A DNA stretch of 64,000 nucleotides from Babylonia areolata (lineage: Eukaryota > Mollusca > Gastropoda > Neogastropoda > Buccinidae): NCBI RefSeq assembly GCF_041734735.1, contig NC_134887.1:33099922-33163921 (forward strand), in the 5' to 3' direction. The position numbers were made by a program, and so were the translations under genes. The notes under the pieces were generated by a model. It searched no databases and was not told the origin of the DNA. It worked only from the letters and a program-made list of their open reading frames with translations. This document shows, in pieces, positions 36,926 through 49,942 of this stretch; the stretch's first letter is position 1; each line of letters begins with the position of its first letter.

Positions 36926-38898
36926 CACACAGACAATCTCTATCCAGCACTATCAATATAATGGACGCAGGTTCTCAGGCAAGACGTGTGATGTTGGGAA
37001 ACTGTTTGCCTGAAGCAATGGTGAAAACACACATTCGCTAAAAAAAATTCTTGAAAGGAAGTCCAGGAATTTTCTGCAAGGACAGACATGCTTTCTTTTC
37101 ATGAAATCCATTTTTCACTTTAAATGTAATTTAAATTTTGCTTTCAAATTAGAAAAAAGAAGTAGATTTTGATTATTTCTCTTGTTAAATTTTTTTTTTA
37201 AAATCATCTGATATCCTATGCTTGTGTGTTGAATGAATGTTTTAACTTTGTATCTTTTTTTTTTTTTCAACTTTGAAGCTTCCAGGACACAAAGCTCTTA
37301 CTCAAAGCGACACAACAAATACATTTAAATGCCGTAGACAAGTGCAACAGAAATAAACGTAAGATGGACATTACTCACAAACCAAAAATTTCTTTCCTTC
37401 TTTTACAATAGAATCTTGTCCAGTTACAACAACACATGATAAAACAAAACAAAAAATAAACAAAGAAAGACAGCAAGAGGAAATAATTTCGTCACACCGT
37501 TTGCAAGATTAAAAATACAGGTGCATATTTTTTTGGCAATAAAATTTACAACATGTCGTGTGAAGGCAAGTGCTTCGTTACAACTCGTCCATAACCAGTT
37601 ACCATAATTTTGGAAAAAGCAGTCGTCATCCTTTGTGGCAGGAAAGCAGTGAATGGAAAAGAAAAATAATCTCCTCATGAAACAGATATCACTGCGTCCA
37701 ATTTCTTTTTCTCACCGGTTGTTTCAAGATTGGTGCTGCAAACATTGTTACCATGTTTTGCCATTGCTCCAGACAGATAGAAAAAAAACATTAACAACAC
37801 TGAATTCATTAACATTATAAATCTTATCTCACAGAGAGTTAGCCAGTTAGGCAGCATAGTTCTCAAATCCGTTGGCACAAACACAGCATTATCATTTTGG
37901 CCCAATTATTCCAAAAAGATTTTCCACACACACAAAATAAATATTTTTGGAGAATAAGACTCAATAGTAATTCATTTTTGTTTGTATTTTTCTTCCAAAA
38001 TAAAAATTTATAATAGAGTAACATTTTTTGGTGTTTTTCTTTTCTCACAACAGATTTATATGTGTGAAATTTGGGCTGATCTTTAATTCCATAATCATAC
38101 AGTTCTATCATCCCCAAAGAAATATCAAGAGTTCTTAAATCTCATGTTCCCTCTGAAGTTCAGCTCTTTTTTCTTCCTTCTTATTTATTTAAAACATTTT
38201 TTTTTCAACCCCTCTTTCTTAAAACTCGACTTTAAAAAACAAAAACAAAACTTTTTTTGAATCACTCTCTCATAAAATTCGACTTAATCTCTTCAGAGGT
38301 CTATACTTTTTAATTTGAAAAAATAATTAAAGGTCACTCTGACAGAAGCTCTTGGACTGTCTTCAGGGTTAGGAAGTCTGCGAAAAACAAAAAAACTTCC
38401 AGTGATTTTTTTTCTGTTTGTTTGTTTCATCCAATGTTCTAAATGGTTTTCAGATACTGAACTTTGGACCCATCAAGAAGAGAGCTTTGTCAAAAGGTAC
38501 ATGTTGTTCAGCACATGAACACATAAGAAATGGCACACTTTCTACTCCCCGGGCCCCCACCCCCAACTCCCCACACCCCCCCCCAACAGAACAGACAACA
38601 TGCAGAAAGGGGGAGGGAGGGAGTGGCTGGGGGGTCCAGGGGAGGGGATGGGGAGACTAAAGGACAATCACAATGGAAACTATCTTCCATCATTTTTTCT
38701 TCTTTAAAAAAAAAAAAAGTTTCAAGGTGCTGCTTTAGCAAGCACACTGATCCACATACGATGCACAAACATCTGCCGGAAAGCAGAAAAAGAAAGAAAG
38801 AAAAGAGCAGATGCCTGATTTTGGCATAACCCCAAAGCACTTATCACGCCTTGAGAGCCTGTCTGAGGTTCATGTAAAACACTGATGGAGAATGAGGA

Positions 38899-38936
<38 letters not shown>

Positions 38937-39035
38937 ATGCAAGTACAAAAATTACAAAGACACACACAGTAAAAGCCCTCTCCTTGGCACCGCTACATAC
39001 ACATTATTTTGTCCCTTGCCAAAAACAACAACAAA
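36926..39035. other. Intergenic, no gene recognised
   Basis: AT-rich unique sequence. It includes a truncated SINE A tail in minus orientation at about 38030-38085 (CACAACAGATTTATATGTGT, GAAATTTGGGCTG), a decayed family C piece near 38806-38860, a GGGA-rich tract at 38600-38660, and a 36-nt G run at 38900-38935. Confidence 0.55.
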
Positions 39036-39039
39036 AAAA

Positions 39040-39665
39040 CCTATATAATTCAGGATAAACTCTGCGATCTCTAAATTCAGGATAACCTTTGCGATCTATA
39101 AATTCAAAATAAACTTTGTGTTCTACATGTTCAGGGATAAACTTTGCAATCTATATGTTCAGGGATCAACTTTGAGATCTATAAATTCAGGAACTGCGAT
39201 CTATGAATTCAGGATAAACTTTGCAATCTATAAATTAAGGGGATAAACTTTGCAATTTATAAATTCAGTTATAAACTTTGCAATAAACTTTGCGATCTAT
39301 AAATTAAGGGATAAACTTTGCAATCTATAAATTTGGGGGTAAACTTTGCGATCTATAAATTCAGGAATTGTGATCTATGAATTCAGGATAAACTTTGCGA
39401 TCTTTAAATTAAGGGATAAACTTTGCAAAACTTTACAATCTATAAATTTAGGGGTAAACTTTGCGATCTAAACTTTGCGTTTATAAATTCAGGTATAAAC
39501 TTTGCATTTATAAACTTTGCGTTTATAAATTCAGGTATAAACTTTGCGTTTATAAACTTTGCGTTTATAAATTCAGGTATAAACTTTGCGTTTATAAACT
39601 TTGCGTTTATAAATTCAGGTATAAACTTTGCGTTTATAAATTCAGGGATAAACTTTGCTTCTTAA
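39040..39665. repeat. Minisatellite of ATAAACTTTGCGATCTATAA type
   Basis: Irregular units of about 22-40 bp (ATAAACTTTGCGATCTATAA, ATTCAGG) become a regular 57-bp higher-order unit (TATAAACTTTGCGTTTATAA twice plus ATTCAGG) at 39475-39640. The unit contains the partly self-complementary TATAAACTTTGCGTTTATA. Confidence 0.88.
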
Positions 39666-40483
39666 ACTAAGGCCTCTTTAGAGTACTGGGGAGGACAGAG
39701 GACCACACAACACACAGCTGACTGAAATCAGACTGTATAGATGATGGAGATGTAACTCCAGTAGAAAGATAATGACTTAAAATTTTTTTTAAATTTTTTT
39801 TATTTCAGTGTCCTGGAAAAGAAGAGGGAGAGACAAAGGAGTGAAAATAAAATAGAATAAAATGGTGATTCGGCAAGCAGAGAAGAGCAGATCAACATGA
39901 GACAGGGGCAGAGATGGTTGGCCAAAAGCGTCATCATATGACAACACAGCTTCCCTGCTTTTGGGAAGTCATCTGTTGTTTAACAGTTATATATATATAT
40001 ATATATATATATAAATATAAAGAAAAACAAATCAATCTGTCAAATATTCCAATTTTTCGGAACGATCACGTTCTTTTCTCAAGGGATAAGTTGCTTACAT
40101 GTTACATCAGTACTCCCCGATAACTGAGCTCCTAACCTGTATTTGAAACATCCAATTAATCATCATACACCAGCCTCACTGTGAAAGGGCGGGATCGTGA
40201 GATGGTCTGGTACATACAAAACCACACAAAGTGTGCTTAATCAAGTTAATGAATGCACAAAGTGTATAATGCTACCAAAACATTTTCAACAGCACACAAA
40301 CATACAAAGCATCCACCTCCTGGACACATACACACACATCTGCATATGAATTGCATGGTACACATGTCCACTGACTGATTAAAAAAAAAAACAAAAAAAA
40401 AAACACCCAAAAAAACAACCACCAAACTACCTTACTAAACGTCAACACTGATGAAATTAATCAACAATGGCAACCTTTCCAAT

Positions 40484-40523
<40 letters not shown>

Positions 40524-40745
40524 TGCATGTACGTATGAATAAACTACTATCTGGGTAAAGGGAACATCTAACATCTGCCACACACAAGCATCACATAAAT
40601 AAACTATGGTTCTATTCTCCATCTTAACCCAGAGACCCCTTTTCTTTTCCAGTGTCCCAGGGCGGTGGCTCAGTTCATGACTCCGGAAAATGGTGACATG
40701 TCTTGTGACACAGAAAGCAATGCGCACAGAGCTCAAACAGGAACT
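39666..40745. other. Intergenic, no gene recognised
   Basis: Contains (AT)n at about 39989-40012 and (CA)n at about 40486-40520. Otherwise unique sequence. Confidence 0.5.
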
Positions 40746-40748
40746 GGT

Positions 40749-40945
40749 CACTGATGAAAACCAGGAAATTGATGGAACAATGTCTCACTGATGAAAACCA
40801 GGAAATAGAAGGAACGATTTCTCACTGATGAAGACCAGGAAATCGATGGAACAATATCTCATTGATTCACCGATGAAAACCAGGAAATCAACGGAACAAT
40901 TTCTCATTGATTCACCGATGAAAACTAGGAAATCGATGGAATTTC
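40749..40945. repeat. Short minisatellite, ~5 copies
   Basis: Units of about 38-47 bp: TGATGAAAACCAGGAAATCG, ATGGAACAATTTCTCA, some with ATTCACCGA added. Moderately diverged. Confidence 0.82.
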
Positions 40946-41934
40946 TCACTAATACATCTTCATTATGCATATATCACATGACCTTCAATAACACTGATCA
41001 AGAAATGAAACCCATGTTACATGTAAACTTGCCCATGTGTGCAGACACAGTTATAGGGTACACGTAAAACAAGCCATCTGTTCGTACACAAACACATTCA
41101 GGGAAAGCGGAAGGAAATATGCATGAACAAATTTTGAATATTAATGTACTTCACAAAATACTGCATCATATCACTTGCTCCTCAAAAAATGAGAGAATGC
41201 TATGGAGTCATGATAACTTAGTTGATGATTGAAACTGATGCATGATTTAAAACGAATCACTAAATGAATGGATCATGAATAAATAAGCAGCCTCTCACAA
41301 ACTGGGGTAAACAAATTTTGACAAGGTCCAATATAAATCCCAAATATATAGTTTCAAGTCACAAAGTGTTGAATACTATTCACAGCAATTTCACAATCAA
41401 TGCAGTTCCACATGCAAAACCCGACCCAAAATCTCTGAGAAATGGCAGAAGTGTATTCTTCTGACAGCATACTGTCATATCCAAGATTCGTCCTTGGAAC
41501 TATCACTGATAGGATGACGGGAGAGGTGGGGGTGGGGGTGGACAGTGGAAAAGGAACTGATGTATAATTTCTGTCCATGAAATGTAAATGAATGCTGCCC
41601 AAAACATTTTTTTTCTTTTCTTTTCAAACGCCACCTACTTTCAAGCACTTAACACGTATATACAAATAGTGTCACCAGTTTTCAATGACAAAGTTGCACA
41701 CAGTTTTAATGCCACAATCATCCGAATCATTTATTTGAAATCATTAACATACACTCAATCTCATTAGCATGTGGTGGGTAACAATACAACATCCAACAGA
41801 ATACAGCAGCATGCACAAAATTAAGCAGCTACAATCCAGTTCACAATACAGGACTGAAGCAAGACTGATATTGTGGTTTTAAATCGGGTGTAGTTAAAGC
41901 TGCTGTCTTAAAGCTCATACTGATCCAGTGGCTG

Positions 41935-42775
41935 TAACGTGTAACATTTGACATCGGACATTGTTCTCAGTCATGTAACATTTGACATCGGACATTGTTC
42001 TTAGTCATGTAACATTTGACACAGGACATTGTTTTCAGTCATGTAACATTTAACATCGGACATTGTTCTCAGTCAAGTAACATTTGACATTCTACTAAGT
42101 TGTGTAACATTTGACATAGGACATTGTTCTAAGTCATGTGACATTGGACATTGTTCTCAGTCATGTAACATTTGACATCGGACATTATTCTCAGTCATGT
42201 AACATTTGACATCAGACATTGTTTTAAGTCATGTAACATTTGACATCGGACATTGTTCTCAGTCACGTAACATTTGACATCGGACATTGTTCTCAGTCAT
42301 GTAACATTTGACACAGGACACTGTTTTCAGTCATGTAACATTTGACATCGGACATTGTTCTCAGTCATGTAACATTTGACATCGGACATTGTTATCAGTC
42401 ATGTAAGATTTGACATCGGACATTGTTCTCAGTCATGTAATATTTGACATAGGACATTGTTCTAAGTCATGTAACATTTGACATAGGACATTGTTCTAAG
42501 TCATGTAACATTTGACATCGGACATTGTTCTAAGTCATGTAACATTTGATATTCGACATTGTTCTAAGTCATGTAAGATTTGACATAGGACATTGTTCTA
42601 AGTCATGTAACATTTGATATTGGACATTGTTCTAAGTCATGTAAGATTTGACATCGGACACTGTTCTCAGTCATGTAACATTTGACATTGTTCTAAGTCA
42701 TGTAACATTTGACATCGGACATTGTTCTAAGTCATGTAACATTTGACATCGGACATTGTTCCAAGTCATGTAACA
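41935..42775. repeat. 34-bp minisatellite
   Basis: About 25 units of CATGTAACATTTGACATCGG plus ACATTGTTCTCAGT, with short deletion variants. No exon seen at either edge. Confidence 0.92.
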
Positions 42776-43688
42776 TGCACAGGGACATATCAGCACTGCG
42801 TGACGAAACAAAAAATCAGCTGTGTTAAACACAAAACTCTGTCACATCTGGAAACAACCACAAACCTGCAGAACAACACAGTTTATGATAGATCGTCTTC
42901 ACCATCAAGCTCCTGAACTCATTGAGCCCTGCCCCCCAGCACTGGTCTGGTGTCAAAATTCATTTCATTTCAATGTGAGTTTTTTTTCATGTTCCTGCAC
43001 ATGCATCAACTGTAAAGAACAGGAACTAACTTCTACAGTATTTCTGAATGTCTCCACACAAATTCTGGAGGAAAAACAGTGTAATTTCAGCTTTTCTTAT
43101 GCATCAGTACGATATGGAACTCGACCGAGGGCTGTAATCTTTTTAGGGCTGAATGGATTAACCCTCAGGCGCCATTACATATCAAGTATGATCCAAGCAT
43201 TTGGACGTCACATAACAGACTGATTCACCTTTTGGAGTACGTTAAATATCGTCACCAAGACAATGGAGTTTTCTTCTTCTTGTTGTAACCACTGCACCAC
43301 AGCGCTCCTGTGGCACTGGTATTCCTGACCACTTGCTGTCATTACTGTGTTCAGCAGAACCAACAGGTGTTTGGAGCTAGCATTCACCCATCGTTCAATC
43401 AACGTGTCAGTATTGCCATCATCTGTGACAAGTTTTTTTTCTTGCCTCTTGTACTCTAGTGGAGGGGAATAATACATCAGCTAGGTTTATTTTCTGTTAA
43501 CTGGATGCTGTTGTGGTGCCGGTGTCAAACCACTGCATCTTGCTGATACAGTCGGCCTTTTAGGATGATTCTATGAGAGGTGACTCTGTGTGTGTGTGTG
43601 TGTGTGTGTGTTGTGATACACAAAGATCTGTGTGTGTTATGTGCTGTGAAACAAAATTCTCTGTGTGTATGTGCATTACACTAGGATC

Positions 43689-43720
<32 letters not shown>

Positions 43721-43732
43721 AATACACTAGGA

Positions 43733-43774
<42 letters not shown>

Positions 43775-43790
43775 CTGTAATACACTAGGA

Positions 43791-43834
<44 letters not shown>

Positions 43835-44098
43835 AATACACTAAGATCTGTGTGTGCATGTGCTGTGATACACAAGGCCTTCTACAGATATTTTGGGAGC
43901 AAACTTCATCACACTTTGTTATTTTTGAAAGCAAGTTTCTTGGATATATATGACAAATGGTTGCTACTAAAAAAAAATTAAAAAATAAAAAAATCCCAGG
44001 CCATTACATCAAAATTAATAAAAAGCACCACACTGGACACTTGATATGAAAATTAATTTAAATTTCCTTTTTTTCTTTCTTTTTTTTTTTTTTTCAGC
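42776..44098. other. Intergenic with compound GT repeat
   Basis: Two medium frames (42822-43223 plus, 43208-43477 minus) show no recognisable family. At 43585-43875 a compound repeat alternates (GT)n with CTGTAATACACTAGGATCTG, five units of about 60 bp. Confidence 0.55.
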
Positions 44099-44100
44099 AT

Positions 44101-44290
44101 GTGAGCAGGGCATATTCCAGTTGCAAATGTTTCCTGCTATGTGGGTGGAGATCAAAGCGATTCTGCAAAGAATCATGCAGTTCTGGTGATGAAGGAGCTC
44201 CACCAACTGATGAGGCAGACAAGGCAGAGGATGAAGAAAACACCTCAACATCAAGACTGTGGGAAGAAAGACGGCAAAGGGAGAGGGGCA
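44101..44290 (+). other. Possible exon abutting the 25/26-bp array
   Basis: A strong T-rich tract and CAG precede 44099. The following ~180 bp are open in two plus frames, one of which ends in an acidic run (DEGAPPTDEADKAEDEENTS). The sequence grades into the array at its 3' side. In light of the other exon-edge arrays this could be an exon, but no family is recognised and no partner exon found. Confidence 0.2.
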
Positions 44291-45735
44291 GAGAAACGGC
44301 AGAGAGACGGCACAGGGAGTGTGGCAGTAAGATGGCACAGGGAGAGGGGCAGAAAGATGGCACAGGGAGTGTGGGCAGAAAGACGGCACAGGGAGTGTGG
44401 GCAGAAAGACGGCACAGGGAGTGTGGGCAGAAAGATGGCACAGGGAGTGTGGGCAGAAAGACGGCACAGGGAGAGGGGCAGAAAGACGGCACAGGGAGTG
44501 TGGGCAGAAAGACGGCACAGGGAGTGTGGGCAGAAAGACGGCACAGGGAGAGGGGCAGAAAGATGGCACAAAGAGAGGGGCAGAAAGACGGCACAGGGAG
44601 AGGGGCAGAAAGACGGCACAGGGAGTGTGGACAGAAAGATGGCACAGGGAGAGGGGCAGAAAGACGGCACAGGGAGTGTGGGCAGAAAGACGGCACAGGG
44701 AGAGGGGCAGAAAGACGGCACAGGGAGTGTGGGCAGAAAGACGGCACAGGGAGAGGGGCAGAAAGACGGCACAGGGAGTGTGGGCAGAAAGACGGCACAG
44801 GGAGTGTGGGCAGAAAGACGGCACAGGGAGAGGGGCAGAAAGACGGCACAGGGAGAGGAGCAGAAAGATGGCACAGGGAGAGGGGCAGAAAGATGGCACA
44901 GGGAGTGTTGGCAGCAAGACGGCACAGGGAGTGTGGGCAGAAAGACGGCACTGGAAGTGTGGGCAGAAAGATGGCACAGGGAGTGTTGGCAGAAAGACGG
45001 CACTGGAAGTGTGGGCAGAAAGATGGCACAGGGAGAGGGGCAGAAAGACGGCACAGGGAGTGTGGGCAGAAAGACGACACAGGGAGTGTGGACAGAAAGA
45101 CGGCACAGGGAGTGTGGGCAGAAAGACGGCACAGGGAGTGTGGGCAGAAAGATGGCACAGGGAGTGTGGGCAGAAAGACGGCACAGGGAGTGTGGGCAGA
45201 AAGACGGCACAGGGAGTGTGGGCAGAAAGACAGCACAGGGAGAGGGGCAGAAAGACGGCACAGGGAGTGTGGGCAGAAAGACGGCACAGGGAGAGGGGCA
45301 GAAAGAGGGCAGAAAGATGGCACAAAGAGAGGGGCAGAAAGACGGCACAGGGAGTGTGGGCAGAAAGATGGCACAGGGAGTGTGGGCAGAAAGATGGCAC
45401 AGGGAGAGGGGCAGAAAGACGGCACAGGGAGTGTGGGCAGAAAGACGGCACAGGGAGAGGGGCAGAAAGACGGCACAGGGAGTGTGGGCAGAAAGACGGC
45501 ACAGGGAGAGGGGCAGAAAGAGGGCAGAAAGATGGCACAAAGAGAGGGGCAGAAAGACGGCACAGGGAGTGTGGGCAGAAAGATGGCACAAGGAGAGGGG
45601 CAGAAAGACGGCACAGGGAGTGTGGGCAGAAAGACGGCACAGGGAGTGTGGGCAGAAAGACGGCACAGGGAGTGTGGGCAGAAAGACGGCACAGGGAGTG
45701 TGGGCAGAAAGACGGCACAGGGAGAGGGGCCAACA
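44270..45735. repeat. 25/26-bp minisatellite open in all six frames
   Basis: About 57 units of two types: GTGTGGGCAGAAAGACGGCA plus CAGGGA (26 bp) and GAGGGGCAGAAAGACGGCAC plus AGGGA (25 bp), interspersed. No frame of either unit on either strand contains a stop codon, so frames of 471-601 codons run across it on both strands. These are not evidence of a protein. Confidence 0.93.
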
Positions 45736-45749
45736 CCATTCATCAGCTT

Positions 45750-46098
45750 TTTCTTTGTTCCATGGCTGCGATTCCCATGTACACTAGTATACATGAGTGG
45801 GCGTTTGTGTGAATGACCGTTTTTACCCCCCGCATGTAGGCACTCACACTCTGTTTTCAGGGTGGTGCATGCCAGTATGGTCATGTTTGCATGACCCACT
45901 GAATACTGAAATGGAATAAAGAATCCTTATCGCGAGTATCTGATCTTCTACATGCGTATACACACGAAGGAGGTTCAGACACTAGCAGGTCCGCACATGT
46001 CTTGACCATGGAGATCGGGAAAAATCTCCACCACGATTTGAACCTGGAACCCTCAGACTGAAAGTCCAACGCTTTAACCCTTGATCGTTGCACTCATC
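45750..46098 (-). mobile_element. SINE family B, copy 5 (diverged)
   Basis: Minus orientation. Recognisable blocks: ACTCTGTTTTCAGGGTGGTG complement of the body, GGTTCAGACACTAGCAGGTC, GATTTGAACCTGGAACCC as B-box complement. The A-rich tail abuts the 25/26-bp array. Confidence 0.78.
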
Positions 46099-46549
46099 TC
46101 AACCCATCTCCATACTGAAGTCGAGGAACTTGATCCAAGCTACCCCCTGCTATGGTGGAAATGTCAAAAGGACAAAACTTGCCATTCCTAACATCACACC
46201 TTGCGACTAAACATGCAGTAACGAGCAAATCGTGCATAGGATTCTGAAGCCGTCACATGAAGCAAAAAAAACTGGATAACAGAGTCGTGGAGAACACAAA
46301 GTGCATACCAACACTTCCGTTAAGTTGTAAATGATTTTTCAAACAAGCTAATTCAAAGAAAAAAAATCTATTAAAAAAAAAAAGGGGGGGGGGGGGGGGG
46401 GGGAAAGAAGGGTGGAAAAGATGGAGGAGGGTATTTGGGGTGTGGGAGTTGAAATCAACCCCTTCACACAGCAAGTGAAGGTCTACTGAATCATCTTCAG
46501 CGTGGCAGTACATTTGTAATGTGCCCGATGAGGCTGAAGTTTTGTCTCC
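46099..46549. other. Intergenic
   Basis: Unique sequence with an A-run then a ~20-nt G-run at about 46384-46403. No gene. Confidence 0.5.
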
Positions 46550-47593
46550 TTAACCCTTTCGCTGCCAGGAAAATAAGATTTAAGTGAAATCTATCTGCCA
46601 GGGTTTTTTCACAAAAAACGGGTATAAATTTTCAAAAAATTCTGTGCTCTTTATTATTGGAGAAAGACCCATAAAAGTATATATTTTCTGAAAGGGAAAT
46701 GAATAAAGAATACAAAACACATGATGTTTTCCCATTTTATGCATTTTAAGTGACATGCTGTTGTTTTGAAATCAGTGTTTTGTTTTTTGTCACATTTTCA
46801 ACTTGTTCATTACAAACATTAGTCTGGTAATTTGCACAAAAATATCATTTTCTGGACAAATGGATATCTGCACACACAAAATCATACTAGAACAACCACA
46901 ATATAAAAAAACTGACAAAAGAAATAGATGCATTGTGACTTCTGCAAGTGATAATATGGATGTGAGGCCACGCCCCCTCAGTCTCCACCCCCCTCCTCTT
47001 CACCCCTCTCACACCGTCACTTCATCAGACCGCGTTGGCTGAGTGCCAAGAAAATAGCTCATACGGTGCCCTGCTAAAAATTCGTCTGCTAGAGTTGAAC
47101 AGCCTGCATCACTCACTGATAGTTGTATCTTGGCCACTCTCTTGATTGCTCCCTTTATTTTCTATCAAATCGTCCTATAAATGTTCACCACTGTCTTCTC
47201 CTTCGAATTTATGCTCCAATTCTTTCTGAGCATTAGGTAAAGAAAGTAATCTTGGTTGATTTAGTTCGCCACGAGCGCATGTCTTGAGCACGGAGTCAGT
47301 CCGACATTTTGTTGAGCGAGCGAGGAGAGGAGCCAGGCAAAGACTGCGGCCAGTAACCCAACCAAAACGTTCAAATAAAGGACTGCCTTATGACGCAGAT
47401 GGTGTTTCTGGCTATGAATAGAATCCAGAAAGATTCCCCAAGCTAAAGCTACCAGCATTTTTGTCAACGAACTGAATGCAAAGCAGGGAAAAGTCAGAAT
47501 ATTTCGATGACGAGTTATCTCGTCATGCAGGCAGCGAAGCATACATGCTTGCCATGACGAGTTATCTCGTCATGCAGGCAGCCTAGGGGTTAA
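46550..47593. mobile_element. piggyBac-type MITE, 1036 bp plus TTAA duplications
   Basis: TTAA at 46550-46553 and 47590-47593. The termini are CCCTTTCGCTGCCAGG (left) and CCCCTAGGCTGCCTGC (right, reverse complement), which share CCC then GCTGCC at the same offset. TTAA duplication and CCC termini indicate piggyBac mobilisation. The right end has two copies of a palindromic stem, TGACGAGTTATCTCGTCA, 54 bp apart, followed by TGCAGGCAGC. No transposase is encoded; the 93-codon minus frame at 47261-47542 is not recognisable. Confidence 0.75.
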
Positions 47594-47654
47594 CAAAAAA
47601 TAAACAACAAATTGTCAAAAGAATGCAAGAACATGAATTATCAACAAAGGCTTA

Positions 47655-48058
47655 CATACTTAAATTTACATTCACTAAAAGGTAGATGATTAAAAGGACA
47701 TTTGATCGAAACTTTCAAAATATTAAATAACATAAATGATGTAGATGCAAGACATATCTTTAGAATATCGGATTATAATAGTACAAGGAACTCAGAAAAA
47801 AAAAATTGTTTAGAACACTGCAACACTAACCTTAGAAAAAAATTCATTGGCTAACCGAATTGCACAAACATGGAATGCACTACCAACCGAAGTTAAACTT
47901 GCACAAAATACTAACACATTCAAAAATCTCCTTGACACCAATACCATCTTAAAAGAAAAAATTTTATTTATGAAGAATGAAAACAAAGATTCTTGCAGAA
48001 GTGTACTTGTGTACACTGCCCAACAACAACAAACAAAAAAAAAGAAAAGAAATAAATA
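47655..48058 (+). mobile_element. LINE 3'-end fragment (CR1/L2-like C-terminus)
   Basis: The plus strand encodes LKGHLIETFKILNNINDVDA and then, after a frame change, NRIAQTWNALPTEVKLAQN and TFKNLLD. These are the two most conserved blocks at the C-terminus of CR1/L2/Rex-type LINE proteins (R..DLIE.FKIL and W..LP..V..A....FK..LD). Broken by at least one stop and one frameshift. It begins just beyond the piggyBac-type MITE. Confidence 0.75.
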
Positions 48059-48354
48059 GAATAAAAGGAAAGATGTGAAGATGAAGGTTCGATGGGGAGA
48101 TAAAAAAGGCTGAGAGGTCTAGGCAGATGACCTGCCAGTCCCTATACTACTACTACCACTGCTACTACTACTACATAACAACCAAAAATGGACAGATGTC
48201 AGAAACAGCTGTCACTACTTCCCCTAAAAACAAATACACTTGCAGAAAAAAAAAAAGGAGTGGTAGTGTCGCGCTGTGGTGCAGCTAGAATTTCACACAC
48301 AGATAAGATCTGTCATGACAATGCAGCACAATACAGGACCATCGCCCACATCGA

Positions 48355-48715
48355 CTCCTGTCTTGATGTGCACGACTGTCATTACACCACAGTTTAGGCA
48401 GCCATACTCCATTTTCAAGGTGTGGGAGTGAGTGAACACTGGCTTTGGTCATGTTTCTATAATCTTCCTAACACCGACGTGGATTACAGGATCTTTAATG
48501 TGAGTTTCTGATCTTTAACACACACTTACACACATAAAAACACAGGAAAGGGATTAAGGCACTGACAGGTCTGCATGTATGTTGGTTGACCTGGGACATC
48601 AGAAAAAAAAAGAAAGAAAAAAAAAGATTTCACCCATGGCCCACCAGGGATGGAACCCAGGACCCTAAGACTGAAAAGCTACAATCCAATATCTTCCCAC
48701 AGCTGCCAGTGGAAG
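48355..48715 (-). mobile_element. SINE family B, copy 6 (old)
   Basis: Minus orientation and highly diverged: CAGCCATACTCCATTTTCAA, GGATTACAGGATCTTTAATG, AAGGCACTGACAGGTCTGC, TTGACCTGGGA and ATGGAACCCAGGACCC. An A-rich insertion lies at 48604-48628. Confidence 0.72.
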
Positions 48716-49174
48716 GAGCCACCACAGGGCTCTGCAAGGAAAGCAAGCACTTCTGACCATGTCACTCTACTCACTTAGAACAACTCCAATGCAGCACATT
48801 AATAAAACAACACACACAAAAAAAAACACACACAAGAAAACAAAACAAACAAAACAGAAGGTAAATGAAAAAAGCAACAACCACACAAACAGCACTGTCA
48901 GAAATACAGAATTTAATTACCATTTACCATGCACCCATGTATATATACCACATGCATGTCAGTACAAATTCTTTTTTTTAATAAATAATCATAACTGTTT
49001 TTCTTGTTTAAAAATATTCCTCTGTAAAAAGAGAAAAAAAATTCAAATGTTATGTGCGAATAATACACACAGCCAGTTCAGCATCTTTACAATAAATACA
49101 AACTGTTTGGTGCCTGGATGCCTACCAGTTACAAGGCAAAAAGACAGTGTGTCAGATCACCTGTTTACTCAGAG

Positions 49175-49205
<31 letters not shown>

Positions 49206-49273
49206 CTGCGTGAGTGAGTGTACACTGTGTGTGTGTGTGTGTGTGTGTGTATACTCTGCGTGAGTGAGTGTAC

Positions 49274-49323
<50 letters not shown>

Positions 49324-49341
49324 CTGCGTGAGTGAGTGTAC

Positions 49342-49382
<41 letters not shown>

Positions 49383-49904
49383 ACTCTGTGTGTGTGTATT
49401 TATGTACAAAATTTGCTTTCATGTGACCACATGACAATTCATCAAGATGAATCACAGTAACACACACTTTCCACCAGTCTGATCTACATCCTCATGAGTG
49501 TAAGCACGTAAGACAAAACTAGCCAAACTGAGGTCCTACCCAAGGTAAGACGGAGAACAAGACTGACAAAGGAGAAGAAACCTAGGCAAAACAGAACTAG
49601 GCAAAACTGAGGACAGACCTAGGTGAGCGGGGAAGAGATAGTTGGGGAGTATGGGGGTTGGGGGGGGGGGGGGGAAGTGAGGGGGGTGGGGGGGGGGCAG
49701 AGACACAGAAACGGGCTGGGGTAGGGGGGTGGGGGTGAGGGTGGAGGACAGAATTGTTCTTGAACTCTTCCCTGACGAACACTCGCATTGACATCATCAC
49801 AGCAGTAGTTAAAACATATGCGTACAAGTGAGTTCATTCACATTCATATCTGAAAGACACACAGATTCCGAGAAGGGGGGTGGAGACAGAGAGAGAGAGA
49901 GAGC

Positions 49905-49942
<38 letters not shown>

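Noticed and set aside
42822-43477. Two unrecognised frames of 133 and 89 aa
   Set aside because: No similarity, splice partners or codon pattern that I can support; could be chance in AT-rich DNA.
44015-45899. Overlapping frames of 471-601 codons on both strands
   Set aside because: The 25- and 26-bp units lack stop codons in every frame, so open frames carry no information. Kept only as a repeat.
47261-47542. 93-aa minus frame with hydrophobic stretches
   Set aside because: Entirely inside the piggyBac-type MITE; no transposase motif or family recognised.
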